Below, piece by piece: positions 12,963-22,700 of a stretch of DNA of 64,000 bases. Where the stretch lies: assembly GCA_033964015.1 (NCBI GenBank), contig CM066913.1:4315169-4379168 (forward strand), in the 5' to 3' direction. The notes beneath the pieces are model-generated. The model saw nothing but the letters and a program-made list of their open reading frames with translations. It was not told the DNA's origin and did no database searches. Every line of letters begins with the position of its first letter. The stretch's first letter is position 1. Made by a program: the position numbers and the translations under genes. This stretch comes from Scolanthus callimorphus (taxonomy: Eukaryota > Cnidaria > Anthozoa > Actiniaria > Edwardsiidae).

Positions 12963-13067
12963 ATTTCCGGGCACCTGGGAGCCAGCAAAGCAAGAGATGG
13001 CGGCCTACACGAAAGCGTTTCTCTCCAAAATGTGCATGTCTTTTGATGAACTTTTTGACTATTTAGG
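12963..13067 (+). other. Exon-like open segment of unknown identity
   Basis: An acceptor-like gtatag precedes an open frame containing FPGTWEPAKQEMAAYTKAFL and ending DELFDYLG before a donor-like GTACGA. It lies in intron 3 of SABATH copy 2, just left of the long-TIR element. It does not fit between SABATH exons 3 and 4, which join directly in copy 1. It could be a relic of another gene or an alternative exon. Confidence 0.3.
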
Positions 13068-14175
13068 GTACGATATGTATGCTAGTCCAAAGGTGACAAA
13101 GGTGACAAAAAAAACAAGTTTACTTGGAGACTTTTGCATCAAATTACCGCTTTGTCGACCAAAATTGATAGAGTTTTATGTCAAGTTGCATACATTTTTA
13201 CAAATCAAGAAAGGAGAAGTGTTTTTTTTATCACAAATGTGACACGATGTTCTGTGGTATACTTTCATACAACAAGTGCACACATTTTTACAAATCAAGA
13301 AGGGAGAATTACGCTTTTCGTCACCATGCGATACGATGTTCTGTTGTATACTTTTATACTTAAGTGTATTAGGCCTGGGTCAGCCCAGAAAATCGAGGAA
13401 ATTACAAACTTTCAAATATCTTTGCTAATCATTAATGTTGGGGCATGAAATTTTCAGGATAGTTAACATTCATCGAGTGAAATGTTTTTAGTATAGAATT
13501 TGGCCTAATGTTACTGGTCACGTGGCCAGTCACGTGACATTTTCACTTTCCAAGTTTAATAATTTCTCCGGTGGTGAGTTTCACTCCTTTTTGAAAAGTT
13601 AATAGCTATTAACATCCTCTCTTTGGTTCTATATAGTGGTGTCTTAGCTGGTGGAAAAAAAATTTCTCCTTTAAGGTGTTTTAAGGAGCTGATATGTTGA
13701 TTAGGTCACGTGACCTCATTCCGACCCTTATATCTCGTTAACGGTAAATGATAGCTCAGCAGCCAAAACAGTGCGATATTTCTATTGCTGAGGCCTATCC
13801 ATTTCCACCAACATTGTATAGTTAGATGTTTTCCTCCATCACCGGAAAGGCAATTTACTGTTTAGTCACGTGACATGCCTTGTGACGTCACTCCATACTA
13901 AACAATATCGCCAAAATGTTAAGTTCGTCGACTTTTATCACTGTGCCAAAAATTAGCTTGCCTTAATAGATTAAAGCAATTTAAGGCAAATTTTGCGTTT
14001 GGGGGACCAGCCCCAAGCCCATTTAGAATCCCAGGCCTTAAAGTGCTTGAGTAGAACAAGTGTACACATTTTTATACAAATCAAGAAGGGAGAATTGTGC
14101 TTTCCATCAGGCAGCAGCTACAGCTTCGTTCCAGGGTCTTCTCGGTCATTTTGAAAATGGAGGTTGACTCTGGAC

Positions 14176-14393
14176 CATTCTCGTACCCAGAGCTTCCCGG
14201 CTCTCCTCGCAGGGGAGGCTCTGGTGACATCCATTTGAGGACCATTGCTGATTGGCTGGTTTTGAACGTTGGTGCATGCGCAGAAAGATCTTTCTCTCAA
14301 CGGCTCCGTATTAAATCTCGCGCATGCGTCAGTGGCTGTCACCAGAACCTCCCCCGCGAGGGTTACGAGCCGGGGAGCCCTGGGTAAGAGAAT
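14176..14393. mobile_element. Mutator-type MITE with 10-bp target duplication
   Basis: ATTCTCGTACCCAGAGCTTC at the left and, reversed, ATTCTCTTACCCAGGGCTCC at the right. The exact 10-mer GACTCTGGAC occurs at 14166-14175 and 14394-14403. Target duplications of 9-11 bp are the Mutator-like hallmark. A second copy of the family is at 50977-51196. Confidence 0.8.
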
Positions 14394-15715
14394 GACTCTG
14401 GACGACGACTTCAGCCACTGAATATGTCACCATATTTTAAGAAATTTACATCGCTGCGGAGGACATCATACTCTCAAGCTTTTCTCGCTTGATTCTATAT
14501 CCAAAGAATGGCGGCTGAGTAAGCTTCCGAGCGTTCAATTGTAACTTGATCGAAAACAGAACTGACAGAGGGGTCAGAGAAGTTTGCGGATGTCCAGAAG
14601 TCTGCAAAGCGAGTTTCGATGCCTCCAAATTTAATATTAAAGAGAAATAAAGAATTTGATTTGGCCTGACGGACCCTTAGATTCATACACTGGACTTTAT
14701 TATTCAGCACATCGCTGCACTGTCCAAATATGGTCATTGGAACGCCAATAGCTGTCTTCTGTACATGACATATATATCCTGCGATATGAGAGAAATAGGA
14801 AGTGTTGAGCTCGTATTTAATACGCAAAAGTAAATCATTCTGGGATTTTTGTGTGTGCTATCGATGTGCTGATTAATAAAACCATTATCGTGCTCGATTT
14901 TTGCAGAATATCGTCTGATTTAGCCAACCCGGGCAGGGGCGGATTTAGGAAAAAATCTGACCGTAGCGCAATCATTGATAACTATGAAAATTTTTGGTCG
15001 GGATACAGTTGGCATGGAAGTATACACCAGACAGGTTTAAATCTAATTTTTGGAGAAAACTATTCAAAATAGCGTATACCCGTTGGATCGAGTTTTAGAA
15101 AATACCTCCAACAAACGCGTTTGCCCGCGCGTGGTTTTCGATAGTGCACTGGGTTACTAGTAGTCAACAAATATCTCCCTAGCCTGTACGAACATCTATA
15201 GAAATCTGTGTTTCATTGCATGCAAATTTCTAACAATCAAGGTCGTCGTGAGTTCCAAACTCACTCAGGGATTTTTAGTGGAGTCAATGATATGAATCAT
15301 GCATTCACTGTTGACTGCACTTATTTTCCGCAGACGCCCTACATTTCAACCAATTTGTAACTTCACCGCGCAAAGGATAAAAATGCAATATTCCGGCAAT
15401 CCTAAATCGGCTAATCGATCATTTATTGGAATACAGCGGAAAGCACAAATTTAAATTATGCTGTCTAAAGTTGATTCTTCAATGATATGAGAAGTAATTC
15501 AGTGTGGTTGCATGCTTCTATTACTTGAAGAAAAAAGGCCAGAACATGATAGCTTATATAATCTCAAGCCATATCAAGCTGTGTTCAAACAGTTTAACTG
15601 AAATAAATTAAACTTCATAGTCATACTCAGCCGGATTTGATATTAGGAAAAGATGTTCTGTAACTTACCTAACGCAGAAATGCTTTTCTAGGCGCCTTCT
15701 TACACCCCCTGTCAC

Positions 15716-15874
15716 TGACCTGGTGAAACCCCGAAAACCCGACCTGGTGGCTTTTTTTACCCGACACCCCTCTGTAACAGACCTGGTGAAGCCCTGAATC
15801 TCGCCAGGTTTTTCCTTAAAATCTCACCAGGTCACAACATTTTCCACCAGGTCGACCAAATTTTCGTCAGGTCG
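15716..15874. repeat. Cluster of GACCTGGTG / CACCAGGTC words
   Basis: Three direct GACCTGGTG words (first half) are followed by CGCCAGG, CACCAGGTC (twice) and GTCAGGTCGAC in the opposite sense. The block forms an imperfect inverted repeat beside the right arm of the surrounding element. Confidence 0.5.
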
Positions 15875-17224
15875 ACAGATTTTGTCAATTCAAGAAATTT
15901 CGAAGTATACAACAGAACATCGTATCGCATTGTGACAAAAGCAATTCTCCCTTCTCGATTTGTAAAATGTGTGCACTTGTTGTATAAAAGTATACAACAG
16001 AACATCGTGTCACATGTGATGTAACACTTCCCCCTTCTTGATTTATAAGAAAGTGTGCAACTTGACACAAAGTCAAACAATTTTGGTCGACAAAAAGGGA
16101 ACTTGATGTGAAAGTCTCCAAATTAGTTCTAAAAAAAGTAAACTTGTTTTTTTGTCACCTTTGGACTAGCTAAAGCCCTAAACCTTTTATTAGATTGAAT
16201 TGCACGAAGCCACAGAACGCGCCTATTTCCGTACAGTAGAGGAACTTAGGAAGCCATTGAGTTGGAAGACTCTCCCGTTCGAAAAGCAGGTCTCGAGTTG
16301 GTTTCTATGGAACGGATATAACATCATGCAAGTTCCACGAGAGATGGATGATGAACAAGAATGACGCCAGATCACATGCGCGATGCTACACGCTAAGTGT
16401 TCGGCGGTGGTCAGACAACATCTTTAAGTCAGGTAAGGCCTGTCTCCTTATCGTACCCAGAGCTCCCCGCGTCGCCACCTTCTCACCTCACGGGCCGAAG
16501 CTCTGAAGTTATCACAGCCATTGAGGGCCTTCGCTGACTGGGCTGATTTTGGACGTCATGCGTCAATGGCTGTCGCTGTCACCAGAGGTGACGAATTCCC
16601 CAGAGTTTGGAAATCATATTATATATTTTCTATTTCGGATCCTAAATTTCTTATCAACGCAGATCAGACCCACATGAAAGTTTGTGAAGTTTCAGAAAGC
16701 AAACAAAATATATTATCTTTGATAAAACAAAAAGACGAACGTAGGAGCATTACATATAGATCACAATATGGAAATATTAATAGCCATCACATATTTTCGC
16801 TCCATATAGCATTGTCCGACTCCCGATCCAAAGAAAGAGAGCCAGAATTGTTGACGAGTTGTATAACCGAATGGAGAAGAGGTAGCCAAACATCCAGACG
16901 ATCACGCAGAGGATTACGTTACTGCAACAACTGTCATGAAAAAAGCAAACTGATTTCCTGGCATTCCCTTTGATCCGACGCATGCAGAGCATTTGTCAAA
17001 AGGTTCTTAATAAACGGCCTACTCGCAACTATACAGGTGTGAAGAGGCATCTAAATGTCTAAATTGGCCCGAGTACAATTAGCTTACTATAGTCTTAATT
17101 CGCGTTTCCCTGTGAGCAGCGAATACAAAGGAAAACAGGCGTCTACTCGTCTGTTTGAGTAGCAGTTTCCATATGATAGCCGATTCCATCACCATCGTCA
17201 TCATTATATCATCCTATTCAGATA

Positions 17225-17440
17225 CAGTCGAAGCTCTCTGTGCGACCGCTCTCGTAAGCGACCAGCTCCCATAACGACCATTTTTTCGAAACCCCGTTCG
17301 AATTGTCACACAAACTCTGTTATTTCAAGCTCTCGTAAGCGACCGCTTTATCGATGCGACCAGCTCCGTTAGCGACCACAATTTCAAATCACCAACAGCG
17401 ATTCTATTGTTTTTAAGCTCTCGTAAGCGATCACAGACCT
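17225..17440. repeat. TCGTAAGCGACC repeat block, unit 1
   Basis: Four or more ctctcgtaagcgacc words in direct order. In unit 2 the block is longer (31377-31925) and finishes with inverted ggtcgcttacgagagc words. The inverted half is missing here, so unit 1 has lost about 300 bp. Confidence 0.65.
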
Positions 17441-18384
17441 TTTTGTCTTTAAAACATCAGTCATCACCTCCAACGAAATGTGGCTGGCAATGCAAATATA
17501 GTTTGTGATTGCAGCGAAGTAAAATTTTTAGTGTCAACATGTGGGGAAAACTCTGCTTGCCACCCCCCCCCCCCCCCCACACCCCTCCCCCCAGCAAAAA
17601 CAAAGGATGACCAAGGCTTGCCCGTGTAGACGGGGTATTTTACATAAACACTGAACAGACAATGGGTCATTGAATTTTGAGATTACAGTACCTCGCGCAG
17701 GATCGAAGACATCTCGGGAGAACCCCAAGAAAGAAGGTAGAAAATATTAATTTAAAAAAACATCGAGAAATGATAAAAATTGGTTTCTTTTATTTTTACA
17801 AAGCTGAGAAAAGTTCAATTCAATCAAGGAGGTATTGATACATGCTGATACAATCTAATCCGACTCTAACAATACGCTACGATAAATCTTCTCCATTTTA
17901 AAACAGGAATCTAAAAGAAATAAAATGCGGAAACAATAAGGGCTACATATCTTGCAATATGAACATCTTATAAGGCATAGCCTGCTTGTCGGGTCTCCTG
18001 TGCTGTTTTATCGGAAAAGATGGTTTCGGGGTTCTGTTGCACATCAAAAATGTCCATGTACCACAGGAATCCCAATCCCGAATAGATCACTGATTTTGGG
18101 AGGGGACTAGGGGTTTCATGTATGTTCTATATACTAGATTTTTTGCACGGGTTAGATTGTTTTTGTTTTTGCTACGTTGTCGTTGTCAATCATGCATATA
18201 TATCACGTGACGTTTACCTGTACATGGCTTGTGTCCATTGTTTTCAAGTTCCTACTTTCGCAATCTGAAAAAAAATGTAAAAACATGACTTGTAACAAGT
18301 GGCGTGTATTCTAAACGTGTTTGGGATTGGGGACTTAGTCCCGTGTCATTCAACACCCTTGTCTCACAATAAGAACTGCCTTAA

Positions 18385-19647
18385 TCAAGCCTGGCGCTGC
18401 GCAGGATACAACTTATTCATTTTAATACAGGACTCTTTCATGGTAACGCCCTCAACGTAGTCCTCATTATTGATCTCCTAAGGGACCGATCGTTTATTAC
18501 GTCCACGGGGGGGGGGGGGGCGATGGGGGGGCGGCAGATCCCCGTTTGAACTAATGGAGGACAATTTACAGAATTTATCTTTTGTTGCGCCCTAATTTTT
18601 ATGCATGAACGCATTTCACCAAAACTTAAAGGAAAGGCAGATGAACATCCAATTTGCAATTTGCTGAAATTGGCGTACTCGCTATATGGCGTAGCGCTGT
18701 ATGCTACGACGCGATAGCTTGTACATATTATTTAGTTTGAACCACAGTATCTCTGAAAAAATTACCCACTGTTTTGAGAGAGGGTACCAAATAATTACCC
18801 CCCTAAAATCTATGTCTTCTAAATTTTTACCCTCACCCAAATTCCCCCCCCCCCCCCCGTAGACGTAATAAACGATCGGTCCCTAAATATCGGTGCCAGA
18901 CGTGCTCAATGCTCATGAAAACGAGGCCAGTCAGGTCACTTTATTGAGTACCCTGCTACTAGAGGCTTTCCTCTTGCATTTTCCCTCTTGATTTCTTGCT
19001 GGGTTTTGGCATTGTTTTCTTTTTATCTCGAACTGCAAGACATGCGAACGCGCAGCAGCAAACTCCGAGATGTTATTCTTGCACGTGAATCGTTAATTGA
19101 CTTACCTTTTGTATATTTGGATAGAAAAGCAGGCCATGATGATTAGCGCCACGATCAGTATAGCGATCCCAAAAGCGACAATCAGGATAATCGTCTCGTA
19201 CTGGTCAAGTGCTGTGAAAAGTGCAGAGCAGGAACCTATTAACAATAGCCTCTCCATCTACTCCTAAGAGCAGATTTCGTATGACTGTAGAAAGTGCCTC
19301 GGCAAAGTTGTGCCGCGCCGCGATCGTGACCGTGACCGTGCCGCGACTGCGCGATTTCATTCCGTATCTACAGCAAGCCAGGTTTAGGTTTAGTGCCGCG
19401 ACAGTATCGCGCCTGACACTTTTCACAGTCATACGAAACCGACTCTATCTATTTAGATTGTGTATTTTAAATTTCATGAGGAGCTTTATGCTGAGACCCC
19501 CGACTGTTTTGGTGCTCTCAGAGCACCAAACTACAGATACCAAATGTATCAAGACAAAGAAACTGTTGAAGGATAGTATAAGGGGATTAAAGGATAGCTG
19601 TCGAGAGTGTTAACTGATATATCGCCATACTTCGCAGCGTAAAAGCC

Positions 19648-19700
<53 letters not shown>

Positions 19701-22700
19701 CTTCACATGTCGACCTAATAGGGGTGCTCGTCGTATTTTTTAGGGGTCAAAATCGAGTTTCAGGTATTTTTTAGGGGTATCGGAGAAAAATTGTGGCTTT
19801 CACTAATTAATGGTTATTTTTTAGGGGTACGCAAATGAATGAAAGGGTCACAAACCCAGTAAAATGTTTTCTTTCTTTCTTCGTTCATTTATAGCTCTAA
19901 AATAAGCTTGTTTTGAGATGAGAAAAATAAACAATAACAAAAAAGGTTTATTGTTGGTATTTTTTAGGGGTCATTTTGTTTTATAAGGTATTTTTTAGGG
20001 GTTGATTTTTTATGTCCTGGTATTTTTTAGGGTATATTTTCCGATGTCCCGACGAGCACCCCTATCACTCTAACATGGGAGAACCCCCCCCCCCCCCGGG
20101 GTAAAAGCCGTATCAACCTAATGTACTTTGGTATGTCAGCGCAAAAGTTTTGACCAAAATATAGCATCTAAAATTGGCATACAGGCAAGCTAATGCCCCA
20201 GTATGAAGCGACACTATAATTACATTTTTTGCATAAACGTTTAACTAGCATTACTTTGATATGTTAGCGCAACAGTCTTGACCAAAATATAGCATCTGAA
20301 ATAGGCATACAGGCAAGTTAATGCCCCAGTATGAAGCGACACTATAATTGCATTTCTTGCATAAACGTTTAACTAGCATTACTTTGATATGTTAGCGCAA
20401 CAGTCTTGACCAAAATATAGCATCTGAAATAGGCATACAGGCAAGTTAATGCCCCAGTATGAAGCGACACTATAATTGCATTTTTGCATAAACGTTTAAC
20501 ATAGCATTACTTTGATATGTTAGAGCAACAGTCTTGACCAAAATATAGCATCTGAAATAGGCATACAGGCAAGTTAATGCCCCAGTATGAAGCGACACTA
20601 TAGTTGCATTTTCGCGTAAACTTTGAAAGCATTACTTTGATATGTTAGCGCAAAAGTCTTGACCAAAATATAGCATCTGAAATAGGCATACAGGCAAGTT
20701 AATGCCCCAGTATGAAGCGACACTATAATTGCATTTTTGCATAAACTTTTAAAGTATTACTTTGGTATGTCAGCGCAAAAGTCTACCAAAATATAGCATC
20801 TGAAATTGGCATACAGGCAAGTTAATGCCCCAGTATGAAGCGACACTATAATTACATTTTTTGCATAAAAGTTTTAACTAGCATTACTTTGATATGTTAG
20901 CGCAACAGTCTTGACCAAAATATAGCATCTGAAATAGGCATACAGGCAAGTTAATGCCCCATATGAAGCGACACTATAGTTGCATTTTCGTATAAACTTT
21001 TAAAGCATTACTTTGATATTTAGCGCAAAAGTCGTGACCAAAATATAGCATCTGAGATAGGCATACAGGCAAGTTAATGCCCCAGTATGAAGCGACACTA
21101 TAATTGCATTTTTGCATAAACTTTTAAAGTATTATACTTTGGTATGTCAGCGCAAAAGTCTACCAAAATATAGCATCTGAAATTGGCATACAGGCAAGTT
21201 AATGCCCCAGTATGAAGCGACACTATAATTACATTTTTTGCATAAACGTTTAACTAGCATTACTTTGATATGTTAGCGCAACAGTCTTGACCAAAATATA
21301 GCATCTGAAATAGGCATACAGGCAAGTTGCCCCAGTATGAAGCGACACTATAATTGCATTTCTTGCATAAACGTTTAACTAGCATTACTTTGATTAGCGC
21401 AACAGTCTTGACCAAAATATAGCATCTGAAATAGGCATACAGGCAAGTTAATGCCCCAGTATGAAGCGATACTATAATTGCATTTCTTGCATAAACGTTT
21501 AACTAGCATTACTTTGATATGTTAGCGCAACAGTCTTGACCAAAATATAGCATCTGAAATAAGCATACAGGCAAGTTAATGCCCCAGTATGAAGCGACAC
21601 TATAATAGCATTTTTGCATAAACTTTAAAGCATTACTTTGATATGTTAGCGCAAAAGTCGTGACCAAATATATCATCTGAAATAGGCATACAGGCAAGTT
21701 AATGCCCCAGCATGAAGCGACACTATTGCATTCTTTGTTATACTTTTAAATCATTTCCTTTGATAGGCTTCGATAAGCGCTAAAGACAGGCAAGCTAATG
21801 CCCCAGTTTAAAGCGACACCATTGCATATTTACTTTTGATATCTCAGCGCAAAAAGTCGTAACAATTTCCAGGTTCTAGGTTAGATACAGAAGTACTTCG
21901 CAGGTGAAGGTGAAGTCGAAAGACAAGCGAAAACCGACAAGGATTCATCATTTCTCTCATGTCTAAGATACGTCCTTAGCTTTCCCGCCACTATGCTCTG
22001 TCTATTATGGTAGGAAGGGAGTTTTGAGTCACTGGAATACTTACTTGGGAATAGCAACCCTTACCGTACACGGGCACACAACGAGCCCCTCTGGTTAAAA
22101 TGCGTTTAAATGGCGTATTTGGACATTTCTAGGCACGTAGAGCATATAAATACATGTTTTAAAAGTTGCTGGCAAAAATATAGCTGTTCCTTTTTGCCAG
22201 GAGAGGGTCTCAATTTTTCCCAGCCAGCAGCTGGGTGTTAAAAAAATTTCCCAGCCAGGAGAGTAACATTACCACAGGAAGCCCGAAATAGTATAAAAAA
22301 TCGGGTATCCTTAAAAACGAGCACTAATAACTAAGTGCATTTTTAAGTGCTGTCACTTAAAATTTCATTTTTCAACATCCATGAGCAACTTGTGTTTCCC
22401 ACAAAGGCGATATGCATAAATTTTTGCCAGGAACGGAAGGCGATGAATTTTTGCCAGCCAGCAAGAGACCGCGATAAATAGTTGCCAGCCAGCAGCGAAA
22501 GGGGGTGAGGAACAGCTTTTTTGAGGAACAGCTCCGTTGTGTGCCCGTGACCGTACCACACATTGTTACAATGAAATGTTTTACACGAGCTAATACCGCC
22601 TGTTGTACGTAGTGTCGGTAGTAACATTGGAGTGAACCTCGTGGACTAGAGAACTGCCGCCACTATCCCGCCATTTATTTACTGATCGAAATATGCAAAT

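Larger units (their letters stand above)
13082..16169. mobile_element. 3.1-kb element with about 270-bp terminal inverted repeats
   Basis: Left arm 13082-13360 and right arm about 15895-16169 are inverted copies starting CTAGTCCAAAGGTGACAAA. Both arms contain two sub-repeats of the form acaaatcaagaagggagaa...gatgttctgttgtatac. The core holds a MULE-type MITE (14176-14393), a CAGGTC-rich block (15716-15874) and no recognised transposase. Long inverted repeats without coding capacity suggest a foldback-like non-autonomous element. Its right arm contains the breakpoint of the segmental duplication. Confidence 0.7.
11010..16953 (+). pseudogene. SABATH-type methyltransferase, copy 2, frame-broken
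   Basis: Exons match copy 1 one for one: 11010-11306, 11731-12009, 12457-12598, 16194-16432 and about 16811-16953. Exon 1 keeps the SAM motif and EDQPTNDFQSLFK. Exon 2 keeps SSIATHWLRDLP, closer to the plant SS..LHWLS..P motif than copy 1. Exon 3 begins GGKLINVN. The reading frame is lost by single-base deletions against its relatives: one C at 11182, one T near 12510 (ggaatttaatgg), one T near 16258, one A near 16314 and one G near 16876. Intron 3 holds a 3.1-kb element ending 24 bp before exon 4. Either it is a pseudogene or several homopolymers are misread. The last two exons are duplicated in unit 2 (28397 onward). Confidence 0.75.

Noticed and set aside
19205..19432. Minus frame MTVKSVRRDTV... 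and its unit 2 counterpart as a gene
   Set aside because: The segment is a small inverted repeat (ttcgtatgactgt / acagtcatacgaa) lying in the intron before the TM exon. It is better read as a MITE.
20110..21840. CRISPR-like regular array
   Set aside because: Units are about 128 bp and conserved throughout, with no repeat/spacer alternation, and the DNA is eukaryotic.
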